Origin: Phycisphaerae bacterium
Lineage (GTDB): Bacteria > Planctomycetota > Phycisphaerae > UBA1845
Direction: 5' to 3'
DNA length: 11,236 bases
NCBI GenBank assembly: GCA_029260195.1
Contig: JAJDDS010000494.1
Span: forward strand, 1 to 11,236
The notes beneath the pieces were generated by a model. The model saw nothing but the letters and a program-made list of their open reading frames with translations. It was not told the DNA's origin and did not search any database. Positions 1 to 5,766 of this stretch are shown here, in pieces. Positions within the stretch are counted from its first letter, which is position 1, and each line of letters begins with the position of its first letter. The position numbers and the translations under genes were made by a program.

Positions 1-1
1 G

Positions 2-802
2 CTGTCCGCGTCGTCCATCGCGGATAAACTCGCGCTCCCGAAGGAACTCGTGATGGCCGCCATCGCCCAAGAGGCCGCCGCCGATCCGGAGTTGCAGGCC
101 ACGCGGAAAACGAACGACGTGTTTCTGTACCGTGGAGCTGCGACGCCTGCCCTGGAGAAAATGTCGATGAATGTCGTGGACCGTATCCGTAAGCTGTTCT
201 CCAGCGAGGGCGGCGAAGCCGAGAAAATCAACCTGCTCTCCGAACGTCGTGCCCAGCTCGCACAACGGCGCGATCGTCTGTATGGGGACATCGGCAAGCT
301 CGAATCCAAAGAGGCCGACCTGCTCAAAGAGGGGCGCGAAAACAAATCTCAGGTTGCCAGGCGGCGGTTGGCTGCTCAGTTGGGACAGCTTCGTAAGGAC
401 ATCGGCCGTCAAAACACGACGACCAACATGCTCAACCAGCAGATCAACATCATCAGCACGGACATTCACAATCTGACGCTGATCCAGCAAGGCAACCTCG
501 CCCAACTGCCAAGCACCGAGGAACTGACCGAAAACGCGGTGCAGGCCGAGGAGATGCTCGAGTCGTTGAAGGTCGACGCCGACATGGTCAGCAGTCTGGA
601 GACCGGACTGTCCGAAGTTTCCACCAGCGACGAAGAACTCGCCATCCTGAAGGAATTCGAGGAGTCCGACCCGCCGCGGAAGGTGGCGGAAGCGGATAAA
701 CCGACGCGCGTCGACTCCGTATTCGAACCGCCCGCGCCCGAACCGGAGTTACCCGACGCGCCCAACTCGTCTCGCGAGAAGGCGGACCCCGAAGCGATCT
801 AG
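2..802 (+). CDS. ESCRT-III (Snf7)-like coiled-coil protein with winged-helix remnant, 5' partial
   Basis: The frame is open to the left edge, so the start lies outside the window; 266 residues are visible. The GTG at 50 is probably internal, because residues 1-45 read as the end of a winged helix (HTH-like IADKLALPKELV, then a beta wing ending in DVFLYRG). Residues 75-165 form a long basic helical hairpin (LSERRAQLAQRRDRL onward). Residues 172-202 (EELTENAVQAEEMLESLKVD) resemble helices 3-4 of Snf7/CHMP4, and residues 208-221 (TSDEELAILKEFEE) resemble its acidic helix 5. The tail is proline-rich and contains EPELPDAPN, similar to the LPxxP core of MIM2 motifs that bind MIT domains. A winged helix before a Snf7 core is the CHMP7 arrangement. 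ESCRT-III subunits polymerise on membranes; that role here is inferred from pattern and from the MIT-AAA gene nearby. The next gene starts 13 bp downstream, suggesting an operon. A generic coiled-coil protein is the alternative. Confidence 0.72.
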   Translation: MSASSIADKLALPKELVMAAIAQEAAADPELQATRKTNDVFLYRGAATPALEKMSMNVVDRIRKLFSSEGGEAEKINLLSERRAQLAQRRDRLYGDIGKLESKEADLLKEGRENKSQVARRRLAAQLGQLRKDIGRQNTTTNMLNQQINIISTDIHNLTLIQQGNLAQLPSTEELTENAVQAEEMLESLKVDADMVSSLETGLSEVSTSDEELAILKEFEESDPPRKVAEADKPTRVDSVFEPPAPEPELPDAPNSSREKADPEAI

Positions 803-803
803 C

Positions 804-809
804 GAGGAG
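804..809 (+). promoter_or_regulatory. Shine-Dalgarno GAGGAG for the GTG start at 816
   Basis: GAGGAG lies six bases upstream of GTG 816, just after the TAG of the preceding gene. It supports the GTG as the true start of the second ESCRT-III-like gene. Confidence 0.6.
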
Positions 810-815
810 TTATCC

Positions 816-1433
816 GTGCTGCAGTTGGTTGAATGGCTGACAAAACGTAAGAAGCCGTTGTCGCGGATGACGCGGTCCGAGTTGCGGCGCAAGGAGCTGA
901 TGCTCGAAAAGGACCGCACGCGGATGCTGAACCGGGTCAAGAAGCTGGCCGACGAGAAACAGGACATCTTCGCCAAGGGTGCTGATGAGAAAACGCCCGA
1001 AGTCCGGCGCGTGCTCGCTCAGGAGTTCGAGCTCAAGACCACCGAGCAGTTGATGGTCTCGCGGCAGCTCAACATACGAAGCAAGGAAGTGCTGACGGTC
1101 TCGCGGCTTCGGATGCTGCGCGAAAACGCCGATCGCGCGCAGGAGACTGGCGGTTCGCTCGGACTGATCTCCGAGGTCGATATCCTGCGGATGGGCAAGA
1201 TGATCGAGAACGACTCGATTCGTTCGGAAGCGTACTCGGAACGTCTCGACGAGATCCTCGGCGCCGGCGTCGAATCGGACCGCGAGGGCGTCGCGCTCTC
1301 CGAATCGGGACAGACCGTGATGAACATCTGGGACAGGATGGACGCCGGCGTCATCGCCGACAAGAACGAAGCCTTCGATGAGGCTGATCGGCAGGTCCGC
1401 GAGCGACAACGCGCCCCCGAGGAGCCGATATGA
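816..1433 (+). CDS. ESCRT-III-like coiled-coil protein with amphipathic N-terminus
   Basis: A 205-residue, almost wholly helical, charged protein. It begins with MLQLVEWLTKRKK, a short amphipathic stretch (hydrophobic face, then a basic cluster) like the membrane-inserting helix 0 of ESCRT-III/PspA proteins. Residues 17-55 and 61-105 form a basic helical hairpin (SELRRKELMLEKDRTRMLNR; RRVLAQEFELKTTEQLM). Residues 118-148 (ISEVDILRMGKMIENDSI) sit where Snf7 helices 3-4 lie and are followed by an acidic, less ordered tail. There is no transmembrane segment or catalytic motif. It starts with GTG behind a clear GAGGAG and overlaps the following PspC gene by ATGA, so translation is probably coupled. 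The family assignment rests on helical pattern, size and neighbours, not on a diagnostic motif, and is weaker than for the third subunit. A PspA-type coiled-coil protein of the same superfamily is the closest alternative. Confidence 0.62.
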   Translation: MLQLVEWLTKRKKPLSRMTRSELRRKELMLEKDRTRMLNRVKKLADEKQDIFAKGADEKTPEVRRVLAQEFELKTTEQLMVSRQLNIRSKEVLTVSRLRMLRENADRAQETGGSLGLISEVDILRMGKMIENDSIRSEAYSERLDEILGAGVESDREGVALSESGQTVMNIWDRMDAGVIADKNEAFDEADRQVRERQRAPEEPI

Positions 1434-1639
1434 TGAACACGTTTTCACGACCGCTGAGGCGCTCGATGGCCAATCGGCAGATCGCCGGTGTGTGCTCGGG
1501 GATTGCGGATTACTTGGGTCTGGACCCGACGGCGGTGCGCGTCGCGTATGTGTTGCTTTCCGTGTTCACCGTAGCCTTTCCGGGATTCTTGGTCTATTGC
1601 ATTCTGTGGTTGGTCATCCCGGAGCGTGAATATTACTAG
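1430..1639 (+). CDS. PspC-domain membrane protein
   Basis: A 69-residue protein that is essentially one PspC domain. RPLRRSMANRQIAGVCSGIA followed by DYLGLDPTAVRVAYVLLSVF matches the family pattern (short basic start, GVCxGIAxYLGxDPTxVR). One long hydrophobic stretch follows (about residues 38-63) and the protein ends ILWLVIPE, where the family has LWLxxP. PspC proteins are inner-membrane partners of PspA in the phage-shock envelope-stress response, and PspA belongs to the ESCRT-III superfamily. The ATG at 1430 overlaps the preceding stop by 4 bp (ATGA); a second ATG at 1433 would give 68 residues. Its place between two ESCRT-III-like genes suggests that it anchors or regulates them at the cytoplasmic membrane; that role is inference. 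The family call is firm. The gene is not called pspC because the classical psp operon is absent. Confidence 0.92.
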   Translation: MMNTFSRPLRRSMANRQIAGVCSGIADYLGLDPTAVRVAYVLLSVFTVAFPGFLVYCILWLVIPEREYY

Positions 1640-1672
1640 GCGTCCCCCGCGGGCGTTTGATGAGGCGAACGC

Positions 1673-2278
1673 ATGGGTCTTTTTAAGTCACCTGAAGAGC
1701 GGCGCATCGAGCGGGACATCAAGATCCGCCAGGGCATCCGCCGCATCGAAAAGAGCATCCGCGAGCAGGGCAAGTTCTCCGACGAGTTCATCCGCAACGC
1801 CCAGCACGCCAAGAAGATCGGCGACGACCAGCAGTACGCCTTCATCCGAAACTCGCTCAAGAAAACCGCAGCCGTCAAGAAAATCCTCGAACGCCAACTG
1901 CTCACAGTCAAGAACGCGCTGCTCATCAAGCGCCAAGCCGAAGCGTCCGCCGACTTCGCAAAGAGCATGGGACTCATGGCCAGCGAGATCGGACGCATGT
2001 TCGGCGAGACCGACCTGGTCAAGACCCAGGCTGACTGGGAGAAAGCCATGGTCCAGTCCCAGTCGAGGGAGGAGCGGATGGGCATGTTCCTGGACACCGT
2101 CGAGGACGTCGCCTCGCAGGACGTCGAGATGACCGCCTCCGACGCCATCGACGACGAGGAGATCGACCGCATGATCGAAGCCGAGACCGAGGCTGAGCAC
2201 CGCAAAGAACTCGACAAACTCGCCGGCCTCCGCGCCGAACTGAATTCCCTCAAACAGCAAGGAGAGAAGCAGAAATAG
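1673..2278 (+). CDS. ESCRT-III (CHMP2/CHMP3)-like filament protein with MIM1-like tail
   Basis: A 201-residue helical protein, the clearest ESCRT-III candidate here. It opens MGLFKSPEERR, like the starts of CHMP3 and CHMP2A (a short hydrophobic tip, then a TPEE/SPEE-type turn). Residues 10-50 and 53-90 form a strongly basic helical hairpin. FAKSMGLMASEIGRMF (95-110) and the segment to about 148 (WEKAMVQSQSREERMGMFLD) follow the CHMP pattern of helices 3-4, with spaced Met residues and an FE/WE motif. DAIDDEEIDRMIEAE (157-171) matches acidic helix 5. Near the C-terminus LRAELNSLK (186-194) fits the LxxxLxxLK spacing of MIM1 motifs, which bind Vps4-type MIT domains, although the usual Arg is Glu189 and the leading acidic residue is missing. 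A GAGG 7 bp upstream supports ATG 1673. The gene lies 33 bp after the PspC gene. Function as a polymer remodelled by the AAA protein at 5767 is inferred. Confidence 0.75.
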   Translation: MGLFKSPEERRIERDIKIRQGIRRIEKSIREQGKFSDEFIRNAQHAKKIGDDQQYAFIRNSLKKTAAVKKILERQLLTVKNALLIKRQAEASADFAKSMGLMASEIGRMFGETDLVKTQADWEKAMVQSQSREERMGMFLDTVEDVASQDVEMTASDAIDDEEIDRMIEAETEAEHRKELDKLAGLRAELNSLKQQGEKQK

Positions 2279-2307
2279 GGTCCACGATACGGTCACTGTG
2301 CGATAGC

Positions 2308-2322
2308 AGGGCACGCTGCCCT
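2308..2322 (+). repeat. Short perfect hairpin between operon and HNH gene
   Basis: AGGGCACGCTGCCCT is a perfect 6-bp stem with a 3-nt loop, 30 bp after the stop of the third ESCRT-III-like gene. It has no T-run, so a terminator role is uncertain; it may be one of the dispersed GC-rich palindromes of this genome. Confidence 0.45.
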
Positions 2323-2344
2323 ACTCATGCCCTAATGCGACAAC

Positions 2345-3052
2345 ATGAAAGAAGAAATCCGGACAATCCGAGAACTTCTCGATCGAATAGAGTCGGGTCT
2401 CCACGTTGACGAAGAGCGGTCGTTTCAGGAGTCATTCGAGTTATTCGAGTTACCGGAGATTGTGACAAGCATTGTTGACCATCTTCAGCCTCTCCTGAGC
2501 CCATACGAATCCGCCGTGTTCTGGTACATGTTCCGCCATAGCGTTCTGGAGCATGGAGACGTGTATACTCGTGTCAGTGTCAATGGGCTGAGAAAGAGCG
2601 TCGTCAGGTCCGCTTCCGGGCAGTCGAAGAACCTGAGTCAAGAAACGGCTCGAAATACGCTGCTGGCTCTTGAAAAGAAAGGTGCAATCTCAAAGCAGGG
2701 AGACACGAACCGAGAGGGAACTCTCTACAGGGTGTATCTGCCGGAAGAAATCGACATCTGTCGCGAGCGAATGGCAGAGTATCAAGCAGAATCGCTCCCG
2801 ACGGTGGATCGCAAAAAAGAGCTCGATTACTACAACGTAAAGGAAAACAGGGCGAAGATCTTTGAACGAGATGCGTACAAGTGCCACTACTGCGGAAAAC
2901 AGCTCACAAGATTCAACGCGACGCTCGACCATCTGCAGCCGGTGACTCAGGGTGGCGATAATGCGTACGACAACCTCGTAACCGCCTGTTTGCACTGTAA
3001 TTCGCGTCGGGGATCGCGCCCCGTCATGGATTGGCTTGCGGAGAAGGAGTAG
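2345..3052 (+). CDS. HNH endonuclease with winged-helix-like N-terminal region
   Basis: A 235-residue protein. The C-terminal quarter is a zinc-type HNH nuclease domain: C180-x2-C183, the Asp195-His196 pair (LDHLQPVTQGG), Asn210 in NLVTAC, and C215-x2-C218 followed by Asn219 and RRG. HNH enzymes cut DNA by a one-metal beta-beta-alpha mechanism, and all expected residues are present. Residues 50-135 (SPYESAVFWYMFRHS, LSQETARNTLLALEKKGAI, GTLYRVYLP) read as a winged helix of the MarR/replication-protein kind, which probably gives DNA binding. ATG 2345 has no clear Shine-Dalgarno. Its base composition is visibly less GC-rich than its neighbours, which suggests recent acquisition. It may belong to a mobile or defence-type cargo and need not work with the ESCRT-like genes. 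The cellular target cannot be told from the sequence. Confidence 0.85.
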   Translation: MKEEIRTIRELLDRIESGLHVDEERSFQESFELFELPEIVTSIVDHLQPLLSPYESAVFWYMFRHSVLEHGDVYTRVSVNGLRKSVVRSASGQSKNLSQETARNTLLALEKKGAISKQGDTNREGTLYRVYLPEEIDICRERMAEYQAESLPTVDRKKELDYYNVKENRAKIFERDAYKCHYCGKQLTRFNATLDHLQPVTQGGDNAYDNLVTACLHCNSRRGSRPVMDWLAEKE

Positions 3053-3069
3053 GGCGGGCTTTGCCCGCC
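3053..3069 (+). repeat. GC-rich palindrome, copy 1 (after HNH stop)
   Basis: A perfect 7-bp stem, GGCGGGC, with loop TTT and GCCCGCC, starting directly after the TAG of the HNH gene. The same TAGRGYGGGC-nnn-GCCCGC pattern recurs at 3377 and 4134. It could act as a weak terminator or mRNA 3'-end stabiliser. Confidence 0.6.
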
Positions 3070-3132
3070 GGAACGCGTTGGCGGTTGTGCGATCGCCGAT
3101 GTCTCGAAATCGAACCGCAGTGTGAGAGAATC

Positions 3133-3375
3133 ATGCAAGCGAAGGAACTACAGTTACTCTCTCGGGCTCAGCCGTTCCGTCCGTTCGTCATTCGGTTGGC
3201 GGACGGGAGGGGCGTACCGGTGGATCATCCCGAGTTCATGGCTCTGGCGCCGACCGGGCGCAGCGCCGTAGTTTACGGAAAGGGCGGCGCGTTCGAAGTG
3301 ATCGACGTGCCCCTGGTGATAGGCCTGGAGGTACCCAACGGAAACTCCAGGATCCGTAGAAAGAAGAAGCGGTAG
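3133..3375 (+). CDS. Hypothetical protein, about 80 aa
   Basis: An 80-residue protein starting MQAKELQLLSRAQPFRPF. The frame is open further upstream (to 3031), but that part reads through the hairpin at 3053-3069 and is Arg/Cys-rich. ATG 3133, preceded by GAGAGA, is therefore the better start. The body is beta-rich: FVIRLADGRGVPVDHPEFMA, then GRSAVVYGKGGAFEVIDVPL, and it ends in a basic tail, RIRRKKKR. It has no signal peptide or transmembrane segment. The pattern of a short helix followed by strands carrying LADGR, HPEF and VIDV resembles a small hypothetical family that I associate from memory with planctomycete genomes; no function is known to me. It sits between the HNH and nucleotidyltransferase genes, each end flanked by a copy of the same palindrome. 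Confidence 0.7.
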   Translation: MQAKELQLLSRAQPFRPFVIRLADGRGVPVDHPEFMALAPTGRSAVVYGKGGAFEVIDVPLVIGLEVPNGNSRIRRKKKR

Positions 3376-3376
3376 A

Positions 3377-3391
3377 GCGGGCTCCGCCCGC
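3377..3391 (+). repeat. GC-rich palindrome, copy 2
   Basis: A perfect 6-bp stem, GCGGGC, with loop TCC and GCCCGC, starting one base after the TAG at 3373-3375. It has the same design as the copy at 3053. Confidence 0.6.
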
Positions 3392-3405
3392 CGGGCAACG
3401 AAACA

Positions 3406-4056
3406 ATGCGAACGACGGTGAATCCAGGTGATATTCCGCAATGGCGCTCGTGGGAGGGGGTGCCGTTGCCTCCCCACGAGGAGATGCTCATGTTCCACAA
3501 GGACGCTGGTCCCGTTCCCGAGACGCTTCGCCGTCTCATGGCCATGCTGCAGAAGGAGAATATCGAATTCGTGGTCATCGGGGCCTTCGCCTTGGGCGCT
3601 CACCAGTATCGACGTGCAACCGAGGACGCGGACATTTGTTTGAGAGCGGCGGACATTGAACGCTTCAGGCGGGAGCTGGTCGGCACCGTCTATCAGCGCG
3701 TCGAAGGCCGCCAGCGCCGATTCTATGACCCTGACACGCAGGTTACGTTTGACCTGCTGATTTCCGGCGAATTGGCCGGCCACCGCGGGCGGAATCAGAC
3801 GATTCGTTTCCCCGACCCGTCAGAGGCGACCGTCGTGGGGGGACTGACGACCGTGTCGCTCGAGCGTCTGATTGAGCTGAAACTCGTCACGTGGCGAATC
3901 AGGGACATGGCCGACGTCATTGAGTTGATCCGCAGAAACAACTTGACCGAGGAATTCGCTGATCGGCTCCATCCGCTGGTCCGAACGCCGTATCTCGAGT
4001 GTTACGACCACAAGCTCGAAGAGGATCGACAGGATGAGGAGTATGGTGAGCACTGA
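3406..4056 (+). CDS. AbiEii/MNT-type nucleotidyltransferase-fold protein
   Basis: A 216-residue protein with the polymerase-beta-like nucleotidyltransferase signature: VIGAFALGAHQYRRATEDAD (residues 57-76) gives the Gly-Ala-x-Ala turn and the metal-binding acids Asp74 and Asp76. A third acidic position is likely Asp116 in VTFDLLIS. LIELKLVTWRIRDMADVIEL (155-174) is the conserved helical segment typical of this family. Relatives include AbiEii toxins and minimal nucleotidyltransferases of toxin-antitoxin pairs. No AbiEi antitoxin or HEPN gene is adjacent, so a toxin-antitoxin role is not supported here. ATG 3406 lacks a Shine-Dalgarno. ATG 3490 (MFHKDAGPVPETL) has GAGGAG six bases upstream and may be the true start, which would remove 28 residues. 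The acidic tail (KLEEDRQDEEYGEH) is probably disordered. Confidence 0.75.
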   Translation: MRTTVNPGDIPQWRSWEGVPLPPHEEMLMFHKDAGPVPETLRRLMAMLQKENIEFVVIGAFALGAHQYRRATEDADICLRAADIERFRRELVGTVYQRVEGRQRRFYDPDTQVTFDLLISGELAGHRGRNQTIRFPDPSEATVVGGLTTVSLERLIELKLVTWRIRDMADVIELIRRNNLTEEFADRLHPLVRTPYLECYDHKLEEDRQDEEYGEH

Positions 4057-4133
4057 TCGACCGCGCTCTGGAGCGACTCAAGGAGCGAGTATGAATTGTC
4101 CCGCCGGTACTTCGCGCCGGGGCGTGCGGTAGG

Positions 4134-4148
4134 GTGGGCGCCGCCCGC
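4134..4148 (+). repeat. GC-rich palindrome, copy 3
   Basis: Stem GTGGGC with loop GCC and GCCCGC, including one G-T wobble. It follows a TAG at 4130-4132, as do the other two copies. It contains the most upstream GTG of the next reading frame, which argues against that GTG as the start. Confidence 0.5.
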
Positions 4149-4178
4149 GGGGTGGTGCCCGCATCGAAACAACGCGCC

Positions 4179-5741
4179 GTGAATCGGTTCGAGCACCATG
4201 ATGAAACAGGGTCCGAGACCGAGAGGAACCACCCATGGCCCAGGCTGACCCGCCGACAACGGACCTGCATCGCCGCGACCACGTTGCTGATCGCCGCCGT
4301 GGGGATCGCGCATCTGCCGCCCGGTGTGTGCTTCGCGGATTCGGGGGACCTGCAGGTGGCGTCGGCGACGTTGGGGATCGCCCATCCGCCGGGGTACGTC
4401 GGGTACGCCGCCGTCGGATGGTTGCTGTGCAAAGCGCTGTTTTTTCTGAAACCCGCGTATGTGGTGTCACTGGCGTGTCTGGCGTGCGTGGTACTGTCGC
4501 TTGCGATGTTGGCGGCATTGCTGGTACGCATGGGGTTGCACGTTCTCGGTGCGTGTTCGTTGTCGTTGCTGCTGGTCGCGCATCAGTCACCGCTGCAAAG
4601 CACGGTTTGGCAGAGCATGGGGTATCCAGAGGTCTACGCGCCGTCGTGGCTGCTGCTGATCGGCGCGACGCACTTGCTATTCAAATACGGTTGCGTGCAT
4701 CGGGCCGGCGCTTTGTGGACGGCGACGTTTCTTTTCGGATTTCTGGTGACGCAGCGTCCGCCGTCAGCTCTGTTCGCGCCTGGGTTTCTTCTGGCGTGGC
4801 TGTTGATCGAGCGACGACACCGCACGTCGCTGAAGCGGGCGGCGGGACTGTTCCTTGGAGGCCTGCTCTGGGCTTTGGTACCGGTGGTGCTCGTGATCGG
4901 GCTTGTCTGGACACTGGACGCGCCCGGAACGGACTACAATGGTATCGAGCAGTACGCCGAAGGCCACGGAGGTCTACCGAGTTATTCGGACGGCTATGCA
5001 GCCAAGCTACGCCGCGTGCAGTGGTTGATCACGGCGGAGCAGTTCGCCGAGTACGTGGCCACGGATCGGCATGTCGCCGCCAGCCGGCTGCGCTATATCC
5101 GGCGCGTGCTGCACCTATTCGATCGCGCGCCGTTTGCGTGCTTCCTCGTCTTGGTGTGTGCGGGCGTTTGGGTGAGTGCCCGGGGCGGCGGCGAACGAGC
5201 GGTCCTACCGTTGGGCTTGATGTTCGGGAACATCGCATTCTTGTGCATGTACCGCATCTACGGGCAGGCTGCCAATCTGTTGCCGACGGTCTTCGCCGCC
5301 GCGCTACCGGTCGGATCAGTTCTGGCGAAGTGGTTGCCGAATTCGATACGTGGCGGCCGAAGATGGTTCGCCGTAGCCATCTATACGTCGGCGTGCGTTT
5401 GGACCGTGTATCACGGCACAACGCGATACGCCTATGCCGGGCGCGCGGACGCGACGCAATTCCTGGCCGAGGTCGACCTCGCCGCGCTCCCGGGAGATTC
5501 CGTGATCTTTGCGGTCATGGCGAACTCGTGCCCCATCTGGTACGCCCGATCGGTCACTCTCGACCGCAAGGACATCGACATCGTCGTGGGGCCGACTCAT
5601 CGATGGGCCGAAGTCGCGGGACGTTACATCGATCGCCCGGTGTTCTACACGGAAGAGCGAGGAAAGGCGCCTGCGGGCTGGACGGCCGAACCGTCAGGGG
5701 TCCTCAGGCGGTTGACGCCCGATCAGAGACCCCGGGATTGA
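4179..5741 (+). CDS. DUF2723-family multi-spanning membrane protein (putative protein O-glycosyltransferase)
   Basis: About 520 residues with roughly ten hydrophobic segments. Just after the first, PPGVCFADSGDLQVASATLG followed by IAHPPGYVGYAAVGWLL matches the DUF2723 pattern: the Asp-Ser-Gly-Asp/Glu loop expected at a GT-C active site, then HPPGY. The family belongs to the GT-C superfamily and includes TMEM260-type O-mannosyltransferases, so transfer of a sugar from a lipid-linked donor in the membrane is likely. The last part (from about 5450) is a soluble domain (LAEVDLAALPGDSVIFAVMA) common in such enzymes. The start is unclear. The frame has GTG at 4134 (inside a hairpin) and GTG at 4179, used here, but no ATG before the first membrane segment. 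The best Shine-Dalgarno/ATG pair (4235) is in another frame, so an indel near the start is possible. The stop is 25 bp before the MIT-AAA gene. Confidence 0.85.
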   Translation: MNRFEHHDETGSETERNHPWPRLTRRQRTCIAATTLLIAAVGIAHLPPGVCFADSGDLQVASATLGIAHPPGYVGYAAVGWLLCKALFFLKPAYVVSLACLACVVLSLAMLAALLVRMGLHVLGACSLSLLLVAHQSPLQSTVWQSMGYPEVYAPSWLLLIGATHLLFKYGCVHRAGALWTATFLFGFLVTQRPPSALFAPGFLLAWLLIERRHRTSLKRAAGLFLGGLLWALVPVVLVIGLVWTLDAPGTDYNGIEQYAEGHGGLPSYSDGYAAKLRRVQWLITAEQFAEYVATDRHVAASRLRYIRRVLHLFDRAPFACFLVLVCAGVWVSARGGGERAVLPLGLMFGNIAFLCMYRIYGQAANLLPTVFAAALPVGSVLAKWLPNSIRGGRRWFAVAIYTSACVWTVYHGTTRYAYAGRADATQFLAEVDLAALPGDSVIFAVMANSCPIWYARSVTLDRKDIDIVVGPTHRWAEVAGRYIDRPVFYTEERGKAPAGWTAEPSGVLRRLTPDQRPRD

Positions 5742-5766
5742 ACGGGCACGGCTCTGTGAGTCACCA

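Noticed and set aside
810..1448. A 212-codon minus-strand frame opposite the second ESCRT-III-like gene.
   Set aside because: It is antisense to a gene with a good ribosome site and a coupled downstream gene; its translation has no recognisable domain.
1688..2314. A 208-codon minus-strand frame opposite the CHMP-like gene.
   Set aside because: Its Leu/Val/Asp-rich translation mirrors the charged helical codons of the opposite strand; no signal or domain.
3406..4056. Possible toxin-antitoxin or AbiE abortive-infection pair.
   Set aside because: Only the nucleotidyltransferase-fold half is present; neighbours show no AbiEi-type winged-helix antitoxin or HEPN protein.
4091..4132. A 13-codon mini-ORF after GGAGCGAGT, possibly a leader peptide.
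   Set aside because: Too short to support, with no attenuator-like codon run; its stop belongs to the palindromic repeat.
2279..4148. A complete mobile element (transposon, IS or prophage) carrying the HNH gene.
   Set aside because: No transposase or integrase, no long terminal repeats and no target duplication were seen; only short palindromes are present.
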